Both the position numbers and the translations under genes were made by a program. A DNA stretch of 64,000 bases from Stereocaulon alpinum (Eukaryota; Ascomycota; Lecanoromycetes; Lecanorales; Stereocaulaceae): contig JAEUBA010000080.1 of assembly GCA_018257865.1 (NCBI GenBank), forward strand, positions 1 to 64,000. Direction: 5' to 3'. Below are positions 34,631 to 47,762 of this stretch, in pieces. Positions within the stretch are counted from its first letter, which is position 1. Each line of letters opens with the position of its first letter. The notes beneath the pieces were generated by a model. The model ran no database searches and was not told where the DNA came from. It saw only the letters and a program-made list of their open reading frames with translations.

Positions 34631-35994
34631 CTACCTTATTTCTGGACCCCTCGTCGAATAGATCGGCATGTCTACGATCTTTTGCTTGATATCCGTAACC
34701 ACCGTGATCCCATGGCCAGCTAATTCTTGACCTTCTTGGTCGTCACTCTGGCTGTTCCTAACCACGCTAGTCTCTACCTGTGCAAACGGCGCCCTGTCTC
34801 CAAGAGCGTCACTGGGGCGATAGTCCTTCATTCGAAGTGTGTCCCTTCGGCTACGGGGCTGGTGATGACGGCGCAGGCCTTCGGAACCTGAACTGGGATG
34901 GGTGATAAAGGGACATAAGGAATCGAATATAGGACGTAGGACAGGGAGGCAAGCGCAGAAGATACCGACTCCCACCTCTACTGTAGACCAGATAATGGCA
35001 ATGGCGAAGGCATCTGGTCTCCAATCAGTTGACTTACAAAAAGTAAAGGAAAGTGGGGCTGCCATGGCGTACGGCTTGGGTCTCTGGATGACGACAGGCC
35101 ACCAAGCTCAACTACGCGGATGACACTGGCGATGCAGACGCTGTGTTACGTCATCAGTCTGATATATGGTAAGATCGATGGCCGAAGGAGAGCTTACAAG
35201 CCACCAAGCAGGAACACTCCCATCAATTGCAACCGTTTCTCTTTCGTGAGATGCAACTGCCATAAAAGAGGCATAGGGAGGCAAAGCGCAGCGATATCCG
35301 TTATGGCATTCAGCGAGCCTCCAACTACCCCTATCGTGTCCATATCCAAGCAGGAAGATTTGTCCATGGTAGACCAAGCGCGATAGACAGGTCTGCAATG
35401 GAACATATCCAACAAGACGAACAATGTGGTGTAGACAAGAACAAAAGCGCCATACCAGTATAACAAGATCCTGAAACGCTTTTGTGGGAATATTCGACGG
35501 TAAAGAAGAAGGACAGATATCTTGACAGCGGCGACGGAAGGCCGATAGAGCAACATGAACGAGAAGAATGCCTTTAAACGTGAAATGAGATGATTAGTAT
35601 TTCTCGGTAGGTGTGATTTGTACATACTTTGGTAAATGCCATCGGTCTCGTCAATGTGATCTGATCCTGTCCTGCGCCTAGGGACAGGCCTAGTAGACCT
35701 CGTGTCAGCCACGTAGACCAGCTCGGTCCCAATAAAACACACATATAAATACATCGATGGAGGTGGCCGTATATAAAGCCTGTCCCACAAGCTTATTAGT
35801 ACTATCGTTCTCAGCATCGGGAAACGTCTTCTGTGTGGAAAGGCTACGTGACAACATACTAAGGCAAAAACTGTAGCATAATCGTCTGATGTAATTTGAG
35901 CTCTGGCGAGTCTTCGCGACAGAAAGCGCAAGATCACACCACTGTAAGCAACTGTAAGACAGGCAATCTGCGCTCCAAGTGTTTGGACATGCAT
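34631..35994 (-). CDS. PTH11-like integral membrane protein (fungal rhodopsin-type domain)
   Basis: A seven-helix fungal receptor-like protein in several exons. Recognisable blocks in order: FLSRRLARAQITSDDYATVFAL (35994 side), an exon with SLGAGQDQITLTRPMAFTK, then AFFSFMLLYRP, VKISVLLLYRRIF, HCRPVYRAW, LNAITDIAALCLPMPLLWQL and LTKEKRLQL, then VCIASVIRVVEL, and finally AIIWSTVEVGVGIFCACLPVLRP with a hydrophilic tail. Introns supported by GT..AG and branch sites include one of 80 bp (GTATGT...GGGACAG), one of 56 bp before AFFSF, and one ending ACACAG before VCIAS. I could not find a clean splice joining the VCIASVIRVVEL frame to the STDWRPDAF frame, nor the exact exon before SLGAG, so boundaries are approximate and a frameshift is possible. 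Members sense surface or nutrient cues; the ligand is unknown. Confidence 0.75.
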
Positions 35995-37208
35995 GGTTCG
36001 AGTGTGTGAAGGCGTAGCACGCTGGGGGTAAGCTGGCGCACTAAGATACTGAAGTTATATGTTAAGCAATAGACATAATCATATTACTTAGTAGACTTAG
36101 TAGTGAACTTTTAGAGTTCGGGGGAGCTTAGGGTAGCAATACCTTTGCTAAGTGTCCTGGACCCTGACTAACGTCATATCATGTGCGTTGGCGGCACGAT
36201 GGGGCACATACGCTGAGGGTTGACAGAGGGGCACTTTCTTATTGGCTCTTGAATGAGGCCAAACTCAGGGTGAAAGGGAGACGATACGGAATACAGTTCA
36301 AATGACAGCGTGGGCTTCCACATGTTTTGTTGGACGGTGGGGATTATGGTACGGAACATGTTATAAGCGTGAAGCTGCAATTGGTCAAGGAAAATAACAT
36401 GAAAGAATGCCATATGGCCAGGAGCGGTCTTGCGCCAATTGCTCGATTATAGCGGAAGGCATGGAAGTTTTCGACGGTTTTGGCGGGTTAAGGTCTGTCG
36501 CTGAATTGCCCTAACCAACAATACTGCGATCTTGTGCAGTGCAGTTTTGTATGACGAGTCGTGAGTGCTGGCTTGTCCCAAACATTACTCGTTTCAAGTA
36601 CTCCATGGTGAAGCATATGTCTAGGGGCGAGAAACACCACCCCATTGACTTTGGATGATAGCAAATTATCGGACATTTTCGTTAGTTTGAAACGTTGGAG
36701 CAGTTGTTGTTCGTGCATGCCTCGAAGGACTTTCGGCATAGATTGCTTGTCTGTGCAGACTGCCACATGGTGGACAAAACAGGTGGCTACCTGCAACAGC
36801 GTTGTTCACAGCTATTGGTCATGCAAGACCAGATGAAAAGGGTCCGCGACGAAGGACGAAGCGCCGCATAGGTTTGCACTAACTCGTTGCAGCCTCCGCA
36901 TGATGATCGCAGATCGAAAGCGCAATAGGATAGGCCTGGAGTAAGAGCGAGACGCAGAACTCTTCTCACACATCGACTAGACGCTGCTTAATAGTCAGAG
37001 CCAGCCATTAGACCTCGGGCAAATTGCAAGTTTGCGGCATGGACACCATGGCTGTTAAGGAGATGGTGCTTGATGTTGGTGCAGATTGTGATTACTGAGG
37101 CTCTTAATGGCTCTAGCCACATATGTCGTTAGCGCGTTTTGCGTTTAGTAGATGCAATTGATGCCAGTCTTCTCAACGCACCAATCTTTGTGGGGAGCCT
37201 GAGGTGGC
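35995..37208. other. Intergenic, no supported gene
   Basis: Short overlapping frames only, upstream of both the PTH11-like gene (leftward) and the aminotransferase (rightward). Presumed to hold two divergent promoters. Confidence 0.5.
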
Positions 37209-38733
37209 TTGACCGTTCGTACAATGAATGGCACATCCAAGGCAACGATTGACTTGTTGAAAGGCTGGCCGAACCCAGCTTTGCTACCAGCAGCTCAAAT
37301 CAAGAATGCCTCCACCATCGCCCTCTGCGACCCCGGGGTCTCCACGCCAGCCCTTCTCTATGGTCCTGATGTTGGTTATGAACCGTTGCGAGAACACATT
37401 GCCGAGTGGCTGACCCAATTCTACCGGCCTCCTACTCCAATTCCTGCGGGGCGAATATGCATTACTGGGGGAGCCAGCCAGAACATAGCGTGCATTCTGC
37501 AGGTGTTCTCAGACCCGATCTACACAAGGAATGTATGGATGGTCTCGCCAACGTACTTTCTTGCCATGCGAATCTTCGAGGACAGTGGCTTCCATGGTCG
37601 CCTACGATCAGTACCTGAAGATGAGCAGGGTATAAATATCCGATATTTGAGGAAGGCAATGCACAAGAGCGAGGAGAAGGCAATAGCTGAAGGCAATACG
37701 AAGCCGGTATGATAGGGATATGGCCCTCCCAAGATACTGAACAATCTAGCTGAGCTGTCTTTTTCAGACTCTCAAGCCGGTGCGGCCATGGAGCAAGATT
37801 TATCGCCATTTCATCTACGCCGTACCCACCTTCTCAAACCCGTCATCCATCACCATGAGCCTTGAACGCCGTCAAGAGCTTGTTCGCGTTGCACGTGAAT
37901 TTGACGCTTGCATTATCACTGACGACGTTTACGATCAGCTACAATGGCCCGCAAACACTACCACTTCCCAACCCCGCATGGAGCATGCCATCTTACCTCG
38001 CGTAGTAGACATTGATCGCACACTGGAGGGCGGTACTGATAGGAAGGGAGCCGACGGCTTTGGAAATGCTGTCAGCAATGGTACGTTCAGTAAAATAGTG
38101 GGACCTGGGTGTCGAACGGGGTGGTCGGAAGGTACTGAGAAGTTCGCTTGGGGGAACTCGCAAGTGTGAGCAATACTATTCGAACAGGCCGCATCCGTGG
38201 CTGACTCTAGAGGCAGTGGGTCAACGAGGTCTGGTGGAGCTCCGTCGCAGCTGACGTCGACCTTCATAGCAGACCTCCTTAGATCAGGCGGTCTTCAGAG
38301 TCACATCTTCGAAACTCTACAACCTACATATGCACGGAGATATCAAAGCATGATGGCTGCTATCGAAGAATACTTGGCGCCTCTGGGAGTTACACTGCCG
38401 CAGACAAGCGGAAGTGTGGTTGGCGGATACTTCATCTGGCTCACTCTACCAGAACCGCTACAAGCAGAAGAGGTGGCAGTGTTCGCAAGGAGGGACGAGA
38501 ATCTCATTTTAGCACCTGGACATATTTTTGCTGTCACTGGCAACGAAGAGGTAGTAAATCTTGACCAGCAGGTCAGAGTATGCTTTTCATGGGAGCAAGA
38601 AGATCAACTCGCGGAAGGAATCCGACGGTTAGGCCATGTGATGTGTAGCATGCAGAGATTCAAGGGTCAGCAAGGGAAAGTCAACGATGAACCGCCTCGC
38701 GAGAGCACCTCCCTTGTGGAGCAGTACCGCTAA
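37209..38733 (+). CDS. PLP-dependent aminotransferase, class I/II (ARO8-like)
   Basis: Three exons (37209-37706, 37768-38165, 38211-38733) with introns of 61 bp (GTATGA...TTCAG) and 45 bp (GTGAGC...CTCTAG, CTGAC branch), giving 472 residues. The fold type I signature is complete: YGPDVGYEPLREHIAEWL near residue 57, ITGGASQNIACILQVF, then YAVPTFSNPSSITM (substrate/PLP loop), ITDDVYDQLQW (Asp/Tyr pair contacting PLP, about residues 216-226) and SNGTFSKIVGPGCRTGW with the Schiff-base Lys at 275. The C-terminal domain reads GGYFIWLTLP and LILAPGHIF. This subgroup transaminates aromatic amino acids, 2-aminoadipate or branched-chain keto acids; the substrate cannot be fixed here. Start may be Met1 or Met6, both in frame. 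Confidence 0.9.
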
Positions 38734-40481
38734 GTAGTAAACTGTTGGTTCAAGTAAAGCAACTTCAAAGACAAACCTTGGCGGTAAGCGGTAGTACTCC
38801 ACAAGGGGGAACTGCACCTCGTCAGGTCAACTCCAATACAACCTTGATTACGGAAGGCGCCTGGCTGAGTGTCGTTCTACTGTCGCTGGTACGGATCTCT
38901 TGGAGCGCAGAGCATGCGTATCCCATGCAGTGCTTACTCCGTACAGCGCGCCGACTGAAAGAAATGAAAGGGGTGCATATGACCAGCGATCATCCCCGCA
39001 TCCCCACACCGAAAGCGATCTGGGGTACGTGGTACCTGGAAACAAATGGGATCATTTACCACACAAAGAGTCATGACCGTCAATGGTGGTGCACAATTCA
39101 TAGTTCATACATCATGCGCTCATGCTATATGACTTGGTAGAATTGCCTTGGCTCCGGTCGCATAACGTAAAAGAAACTGTGTGAGGAGTTGCTCTGCACC
39201 TGTTGGCGACTTGGAGCGTAGAAGGAAGAGATTGAGGATGTGACTATGAGTCTACAGCCTGTAAAAGTAGTGGGACCCATGGAAATGAATTGCAGAATAA
39301 ATTGAGGTTAAGGTGAAGGTTGCGGCCAAGGCTCGGTTGGCTGCCCTTGATTTGACCCCCAGCGAGCCCTACTAGGTACAAGGGACTTGAGGGTTCCTAG
39401 CTTAAGGCTGTCCCGGCGCTTCCATGGAAAAATCCAGCCACTCAGATTGCCCACATGCCAACGGCCCGGCCATTCTGAACCACGACTACGTTTGTTTCAA
39501 ATCGGCCTCAGCCACTCATATCCTTGAGGGCGTGACTACATATTTGTAGCGGCGACGTTTCAAGCCCTGCGGCACCATCTCCATATGACCGCTTGACGAC
39601 CACAGAATTCCAATAGACACTTGTCAGAGGCAAGCTTTCCAGTCAAGATTAGTCTGCGGACTCAACGGCAGCGTTTCACTGCCAGTGTGGCAAAGAATGG
39701 CTTATGGTTCTGCACGGCTTCTATTCAGGAATGGCATAGCCACCAGTAATACGAAGGAGTGCTGCATTGCGGGGGTCCATTGTGCTACACCTCAATCTTC
39801 ATTCCAGGCAGTTGCCTCAACGCATGACACGTCCATTCTTTGCCCGGCCACCCCCTGACCGCCATGAGATGCTCCAATGTGACACCAGCGGCCATCTGCC
39901 CGAATAGAAAGCCTGTCTTACCTGTAACAATCAGAGTTTGGAACGTGATGGCGGGGAAGTGCCCAGTATATATGGAGCTATTCAGACGCGCAGGGGAAGG
40001 GCGTCAAGGAACACTGTTTCAATATCAAATCATTCCCACCTATCAGATACGTTGACGGTAAACCCAAGGATCAAGTCCCCTGAACCCGTATGTTGTCTGA
40101 AATTCTATTGCAATTTTACCTTCCATATAGCTGCTGTCCCTCCTCTTTGTTACTTCACTTCTTGTCCGTCAATCTCGTTTCTGTTAGCAAAGCACTGGTC
40201 TGCTGACGACTACAATCCTTTCTTTCGCTTTCATTATTATTGTGCCGATTTAACAAGATCATTCCGTTCACTTCTACAACCGCCCACCCTTCTTTGTTTA
40301 CCATCCTTTCTCCATCTCTTTCTTCGACGACAAGATTTTCTATTGTCAAACACAACAATCTTTTTGTGCAATACAGCGCTGGATCGCTAATATATCCTAA
40401 CCACAAGTCCTTCTTTTCGTTTATTGCATTCCGCATCAGAGTTCATACCACCAGACTCAACACATCAACAACGTCGTCAAC
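38734..40481. other. Intergenic and 5' leader of the glucanase
   Basis: No supported gene. The last ~350 bases are pyrimidine-rich (cctcctctttgtt, ccatcctttctcc-type tracts), typical of a fungal promoter/leader upstream of a strongly expressed secreted-enzyme gene. Confidence 0.5.
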
Positions 40482-42934
40482 ATGTTCGGGCTCTCCAAAG
40501 TCGCGATTCTTTTCCTGTCCATCGCGGCGCCGGCTTCACTGGTTGGAGCCTCGCCCGTCGCCTCAGCTGCTGCGGCAGCATCGACCTCAAGCTGGTGGCT
40601 TGCTGGCATACAGCGACAGGGAACTGTACCATTCGGCACATCAGCCTCTTACAAGGTCTTTCGTAATGTCATGGATTATGGTGCCAAAGGTATGTCATTA
40701 TCAAATCCCCATCTCACGAAAACTGTCTACTAACACGTGTTTTAGGTGATGGATCTACTGACGACACAGCTGCCATCAACTCGGCCATCACTGACGGTAG
40801 CCGCTGCGGTGAAGGCTGCGATTCCAGCACAACCACTCCAGCCTTAGTTTACTTCCCACCAGGTACATACACCGTAAGCAAGCCGATCGTCCAATACTAC
40901 TACACTCAGCTCGTTGGCGATGCTCTCACGCCCCCAACGATCAAGGGTGCAGCCGGTTTCCAAGGTATGGCTATCATCGATGCTGACCCATACAACTCCA
41001 CGGGCGGCAACTGGTATACCAACCAGAACAACTTTTTCCGCCAGATTCGGAATTTCGTCATTGATTTGACTGCCATGCCGCCAACCGTTGGTGCTGGTAT
41101 CCACTGGCAAGTCGCCCAGGCTACGAGTCTCCAGAACATCGTCTTCAACATGGTCAAAGGTGGCTCAAACAACAAGCAGCAAGGCATTTTCATGGATAAT
41201 GGCTCTGGAGGTTGGATGACAGACTTGGTTTTCAACGGAGGCAATTACGGCATGTTCCTTGGCAATCAACAGTTCACCACCCGCAATCTTACCTTCAACG
41301 GCTGTAACACTGCAGTTTTTATGAACTGGAATTGGCTGTGGAACCTGAAGTCCATGTCTATCAACAATTGCCAAGTAGGTGTTGATATGTCCAACGCCCC
41401 AACGAATCAGACCGTCGGCTCTGTCATCGTCCAAGACAGCAAGTTTGTAGCTACGCCTAAAGCCATCATCACAGCTTACAGCGCTTCTGCGAATGTCCCA
41501 CCTACAGGTAATACTTTAATCATCGATAACTGTGACTTCACTGGTAGCACCGCTGCCGTTATCGATAATAATGGCAAGACAATTCTCGCAGGAGGCAGCG
41601 TTGTTGCTTCATGGGCCCAAGGCAACGCTTACACCACAGGGGATGACGGCTCAGCAAGCGGAACCACCTGTGCCGCCGCCGCTCCTTCAGCCAAAAGCAC
41701 AAAGGTCCAAGGCGCTCTCGCAGCTCCAACCAAGCCCGCCTCACTTATGAACGGCAAGAACATCTTCGAGAAGTCGAAGCCGCAATATGAGACTGTCCCA
41801 GCCAGCTCTTTCCTGAGCGTCAAGTCATCTGGTGCCAAGGGTGACGGGACGACCGATGACACTGCCGCTATTCAAGCCGTCTTAAACAAGGCCACAGCTG
41901 ACCAGATTGTCTACTTCGACCACGGTGCCTACGTTATCTCCTCAACCGTCAAAGTCCCGAAGAACATCCGCATGACAGGTGAGATGTGGCCGCTAATCAT
42001 GGCATCAGGCTCCGCTTTCTCCAGCCAAGCTTCCCCAGCACCGGTTTTCCAGGTTGGCCAGCCAGGCGATGTTGGCGCTGTTGAGATGAGCGACATGATC
42101 TTCGAGACCAAGGGCGCGCAACCTGGCGCCATCCTCGTCGAATGGAACGTAGCATCGACAACGCAAGGCGCCTCAGGCATGTGGGACGTCCACATGCGCA
42201 TCGGCGGCACCGCAGGCACTGGACTCCAATCCGACAAGTGCGCCAAGAGCTCCACCGTCCCACCTCCGACAGCACCGGCAAACACAGCATGTGAAGGCGC
42301 ATTTCTACTTGTTCATGTCACCCAGAAAGCTTCCATCTACATGGAAAACAACTGGCTCTGGGTCGCCGACCACGAGCTCGATCTTCCTGACCACAGCCAA
42401 ATCAACATATACAACGGTCGCGGTATCCTTGTTGAGTCCCAAGGCCCAGTTTGGATGTATGGCACCAGCTCCGAGCACAGCCAGCTTTACAATTACCAGA
42501 TCGCCAACGCCAAGGACATCTACATGGGCATCATCCAATCCGAGACGCCTTACATGCAAGCCAACCCCAACGCACTCAACGGTGGCTTCACTCCCAGCGC
42601 GACTTACTCTGATCCCACTTTCAGCGAGTGCACTACCGATTCTTGCAAGAAAGCCTGGGGTCTCCGCATCTTCGCCTCAAGCGAGATCCTCGTCTACGGC
42701 GCCGGTCTCTACTCATTCTTCGACAACTATCAGCAGACCTGCCTGGCAACCGAGTCTTGCCAGGAGAACATGGTCAGCGTGGAGTGCAGCCAAGAGATCT
42801 ACCTCTGGGCTCTCAGCACCAAGGCTAGTACGAACATGGTCACGGTTGATGGGGCGGGTGTGGTGCCGCAGAAGGATAATAGGGATAATTTCTGCTCGAC
42901 CATTGCGTTCTTTGAGGAAGTCGGTGCTGCTTGA
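40482..42934 (+). CDS. Secreted exo-beta-1,3-glucanase, GH55 family
   Basis: Two exons (40482-40689 and 40746-42934) across a 56-bp intron (GTATGT, branch CTACTAAC, TTTTAG) give 798 residues. A classical signal peptide (FGLSKVAILFLSIAAPASLVGA) is followed by WWLAGIQRQGTVPF. Two beta-helix halves each start with the same pectate-lyase-3-type motif: YGAKGDGSTDDTAAI (~residue 66) and SGAKGDGTTDDTAAI (~430), the tandem arrangement that defines GH55. Other family-like blocks: QIRNFVIDLTAMP, GIHWQVAQATSLQN, WLWVADHELD (~residue 600), GPVWMYGTSSEHSQLYNYQ and the Cys-rich C-terminal part. It should release glucose or gentiobiose from beta-1,3-glucan at the wall, for remodelling or mycoparasitism. Length agrees with the family. 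Confidence 0.95.
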
Positions 42935-44357
42935 GGAGTGTGTGTGCAGGGGTGGTGCAGTCATTGGGTGGTTGGGTGGGACTGTCGCTACCGGTTGGTG
43001 GATTATCACTCGTTTCTGGTGGAGGAGATTCAGATTTCGATTCTTGCACATATAATTTACCTAGGTATTCTTTGTAAATAGCTCGCCACCTTTCACTTCT
43101 TTGTACATACTGTTATAGAACTATGCGAATAGCATTGTTATCATGTGTGTTTGCATCCCATAACCACAAATTTCCTGCTATGGATTTGTGCTCGACCTTT
43201 GATTAAATCTTGCAGTCTGCTACCTCAAGCCATGTCTTAATGTCTGGACAACGCAAACAAGGCGACATTCATACTTTCACGATTCCTCAACAACGAGAGC
43301 GCTTGCGCTGCCCCCTTCCTGCTAATTTGTGTAGTAAATCGTCAGCTCTTGAATTTGTTGAGCTAAAGCCTGGCTGTCAGCGCAATCATTGGTCAGGTAC
43401 GTCGTCGTGTTCCCGATTTCATGCTATCGGGGTGACCGCACATTGAAAGCCAACCAAGCATTTATGAAGGTAACGTTGATGGGGTGATGTCTGCTTCTGG
43501 TCGTGGGTACGCGGCTAGCAGATACATTTGTCATCATTAATGGGCGCTGTTGCTGTTCTGTGCATTCGTGGCTTTACCTTGCTGAGACTCGGCATGTTAG
43601 TCTTGTTAGGAAGACTTGCTGTGGCTTTAGTGTAATCCTTTGTCAATGATAGGTGTGTTCGAGTCTCAATCCTAGCGGATTTGGGATCAAGTGTAAAAGC
43701 AAATAGAACAAGGAGCAGCAGGCAATAGACTCTGTACTAGGCAAGGGGCTTAGACATTCCTTCGAGACTGTACCTAGACGGGTGACGTCATAATAGTTTC
43801 GCACCAAGGAACTCTGTCTGGGCATTGGTAACGGCCGCAGACCGGTACACAAGAGGAAATCAGGAACACAACGAACGCTGGGAAATCGGGTGTAACAGGT
43901 ACAAGACCCAGTGGTGCCAAGACTTGATGATGTCAGCCAGGATTCGGGATTTCATTGGCCTATGTGCCGCCTGTGCTACGAACAAAGCCTTCAGGTTCAA
44001 TCTTCATGCGACCCAGGCGGTCTGTTCCTGCTTCCCTTCCCCAACATGACGACTCCCTGCACATATATTCCTGGAGAATAGACGAGTCGATTTCGCGAAT
44101 CCTTTCCACCTATTTATGGCTACCCTATCTGCCTGGAGCACTCCTTTTGCCAACAACGACCTAACGAACCGATACCAACCTGCCGTGTGAGGCTGAATCC
44201 TGCAGGCTTAGTTGGTCTTACTCCTTCCAACTCACCAAGGACAGTGCGTCAATTTTTAGGAATATTCCATGTTGGGTCATGGAAAATTCTGACATTGCTA
44301 TAAGCACCATCCCTTGTCTGCCTTCTGTTTTACGCAGGAGCAGTAGCAGCAGCGACA
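42935..44357. other. Intergenic, no supported gene
   Basis: Holds the 3' end of the glucanase transcript and unassigned sequence. A tRNA-promoter-like pair of boxes near 43621-43670 does not fold as a tRNA (see rejected items). Confidence 0.5.
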
Positions 44358-47117
44358 ATGGCCACACGCATCCCATCCATCTTTTCTGTAAGCAGCAACC
44401 ACTCGGACCAGAGCAGCGACTCGCGGCTTGGCTCTTCCGTTCACCCTGCTCGACCCTCTAAAGAGCAAACGACTACTCCAGCGTACACACAGAAGCCTGT
44501 CCCTGATTTGCGACCAACTGGCAACCTACAAACTCTGCACAACAATCATTCTTCAGGACTCACACCACCATTCAATCCTACACTTTTGCCTCGTATTGAT
44601 GACGATGATTCTCTGATGCAGCGGCCTCAATACCTTACGACACTTCCTCAACGTTCCGATTCGCCAAACGGCAGCAGACCCACCAGCATTCCGAATGCAT
44701 ACCCAATTGGCGTTATGGAGAGTGCCAGACTCTCACCGCCTTCTTATCTCAAAACTGTGCCCCTGGGGCTAGATTCACCGACCGGAAGCAGACCAGCGAG
44801 TCTAGCTGGGAGCTGTCCCCCATCTCAACCCTCCTCTCGCCCTGCATCTCCAAACACATTGAGGCCTCTTACACCTACGGGCGAGCGGAAATTGTCGAAG
44901 AGACGGAGCTGGTTGTCAGGCAAGACAAATACTGAACCGCAAACCGCAGACCATGTGTCTGAGATGCCGCAGCCCTGGATAGTCACCTCTCAAGAGAAGC
45001 TACCCTATGATACCACTGCACTGGCAAATTTTCATCGAGTAGGTGTTTTACTCACTGGCTTCCTAGCTTGCACAAGGGGCTAATACTGTATATAGGTGCC
45101 CGAACTCTGGAACGAGAGCGGTGACACATTTGTCTACCTACACGCACGAGAATGTGGCAGAGGTCCTTCATTCAAGGTGGACTCGTCGACATTTGCCTCA
45201 TCAAGAAAACTAGTACAGGCGGCTCATGGTGGGGCCCAGGATCTCCGGCGGCAACAGTCTAGCAATTGGCAGCAACGTTCCTTCGTGGAGCGGGTGCAAC
45301 ATTTGACAGTCAACGCGCCAGCCTCACCCCCAGTATCTAGACCAGGCTCATCACATGGAAGTAGCTCGAAAGGATCCCGCTCGGTAAGCGATTTCCTCGA
45401 TGAACCAACCCGCGGCATGGACATACATTTGTGTCTTCCAATGCCATTGCAAGCAGACCTTTCGAACCCCCAAGCGAGACCTACCAGTGAAGATATTGAA
45501 ACGCTGATAACGATACGAAACGTCTTCGCTTTCCTTTTAGGTCAGCCACTGGTGGCCACCAGAACGGCTTCGTCAATGTTTACAATATGTCTGAAGATTG
45601 CCGATGTGATGCAACGCTATGAATTCACGAACCTTGATGGCTCGACACTTGGTGAAGACGCCGAAGGCAGTTTTGCGAGATGCATACAGGAATTCGGCCT
45701 TGCAGACGTCCGAGCCAGCCGTGAGAAGACCATCGAAGCCATTGTGCTAGGAGAAAGGATGAGGTCATGGGAACTATACAACGAGGGTTTTGTGCATGCC
45801 GTCGGCAAATATGATGAGATCGTAAAGATGAAGTCTCCGAAATTTTACCTAATCACCGACGTCACCCGGAAACGCCTGGAGCGAGCACATCTGGATCTTC
45901 TTACTCGATTGCGTAACATTCAGACCAGGCTGGACGACTTCGACTTCCCGTCTCTGTTTGCTGGATTCGCAAACTCCACTACGAGCAGCGAGAGCAAGGT
46001 CATTCGCTTCAAAGAATGGAAGAACTCATACATGTCAATGCGAAGGCACGTCATGAATTTGTACAAGCATCGATACGGTGCCTGGCCGCCAAAGGCCAAG
46101 TCTAAGAAAAATGACTTCGAAGAGAGCGGCCTCAACCGCCTCTTGCTTCAAGAAGTTTACCGAGACTTTTCTGATCTCTATGACATCCTTGTTGATCGCT
46201 CTGCCTTGACGACTCGGAGCATGGAGCTCCGTTCCCCTGATGGCCAAGAGGATCCCCAGGGGCCGACACCGCGCGCTTTGCGCAGGATTCTCGACGAATA
46301 CGACTTGAGCACCGCTCCAGTCCAGCCTCCCGTGCCCTTTGACGTTCCGCGAGTCCCCTCTTTGTCTACCACCAGGAGAGGCTTCGATGCTCTGGATCCC
46401 AAAAGGCAAAAGAAGGAAACCATGAAAAAGCTTGGAGACGATGAGATCAACAACGCATTAATGCAATCATACAATCGAGACTCGGTCAAATCCACCCCCT
46501 TCCTCGAATCATTCATGGCCTACGAGCGGAAATCTGCACACGGGAAGTCTATCGAAGACATTGCCGATCTGCGACATGGCCAGTGGATATTCATGTATGC
46601 AGTCCTCCAATCCTTACCTCTTCTCGTGGTCGACGCGCCCGGAGTCAAATGGAGCAAAGGTGTGGAGTATTTCCTCTGTGAAGTACCTAGAGGTTCTGCG
46701 CCATGGATCACGTCAGAAAGCTCCAGCCTCAAACAGAGCTGGTATGGGATAGCTGGTGGCTCAGGAATGGTCTCTCTCCCTGCGGATGTTGTCGAGCATG
46801 GTGTTGATGGCATATACCGCCGTAGCCACTGCTGGCAAGCTGCGGAGAAGTGGGCTGGATATGGCGAGATCGCGAAGATACCACAGCCCGGACTGCCTTT
46901 TGATAGATTGCTCCCACCAACGATGCCCTCTCAGGCTGGCTCGCGAGCCGGCTCGCCAGAGCCTAGGAGAGCGAGTATGACGTTAGGGTTAGAACAGCTC
47001 CCGTTGCCGCCTGGAGTGGCCCCTAGTGGTGCGAGGCCGCTATCTATGCATGATCCGACAAAGACATTTGGCGCTATACTCGCTCAAAGCGACGGCGTTG
47101 GGAAAAAGAAGAGGTAG
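44358..47117 (+). CDS. Conserved ascomycete protein of unknown function (DUF8004-like)
   Basis: Two exons (44358-45038 and 45096-47117) across a 57-bp intron (GTAGGT...TATATAG) give 900 residues. Residues 1-190 are Ser/Pro-rich and disordered, with repeated 'DSPTGSRPAS'-type segments and a basic KLSKRRSWLSG patch. The conserved part starts at VPELWNESGDTFVYL and GRGPSFKVDSSTFASSRKLV, then LCLPMPL, TLITIRNVFAFLLGQPLVAT, a helical block (ADVRASREKTIEAIVLGERM, WELYNEGFVHAVGKYDEI) and a long C-terminal helical region ending in another Ser/Pro tail. I recall this as a widespread Pezizomycotina family without known function; the DUF8004 name is from memory. No signal peptide or membrane helix. Confidence 0.85.
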
Positions 47118-47762
47118 ACTATATTTGATTTCTCCGTGTCGCACTATATATATTCCTGCAGCGCGAAAATGCATTCAATACTATACTTAGATGAGGGTTT
47201 CGATTTTTGTGGGTCTAAGATCTCTGTTTGATGACTGCAATCATACTCATGAATGTGATCATGACAAGGCTATAGCATGTTGCATTCGCAAAAGTTCCTT
47301 TCTAAATGCTTGTATATATAGACGGAATGTTCACGCCTCCACTTTCATTCGATAAATCCATCTATGGGATAATCTGAGATTAATATATGCATAGCCTGCG
47401 TACATGACTAGCGTACATAATGAATGAATCGTGAATGGGCAAAGCCAGCTACAATGATGACTAATGGCAGACAAGGGAACGGATGGTATGAAGCCAACGG
47501 GCCCTGAGGGGCCCCTCAACATCATAGCCTAGCGACTAGAAAATACATAAGCAGCCTGCTCCCCTCACCAGTTTCCAGTCTCTTTCACCACTCTTTCTCC
47601 ACCACACCGCTGCTCCAGCTCGCTAAACCTACCGCTTTTGACAACTGCGCCCTCGCGATCACCAATCCACCACCCGCTCGAGATAGCGCAGAACTGCCAA
47701 CGCATCAACTCCAGCGCCCTCGCTTCGAACCAATCCCATACTCTCAGCCTTCGACGTCCAAC
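47118..47762. other. Intergenic between the DUF8004-like and zinc-finger genes
   Basis: No supported frame. Bases 47560-47760 are C/A/T-rich leader-like sequence before the first zinc-finger gene. Confidence 0.5.

Noticed and set aside
40844..42559. Overlapping frames on the minus strand and in other plus frames of the glucanase gene
   Set aside because: Shadows of the long GH55 reading frame; no independent motif.
43615..43690. Possible tRNA gene (A-box-like TGGCTTTAGTG and B-box-like GTTCGAGTCTC)
   Set aside because: The ends do not pair as an acceptor stem and no anticodon arm forms; I could not fold a cloverleaf.
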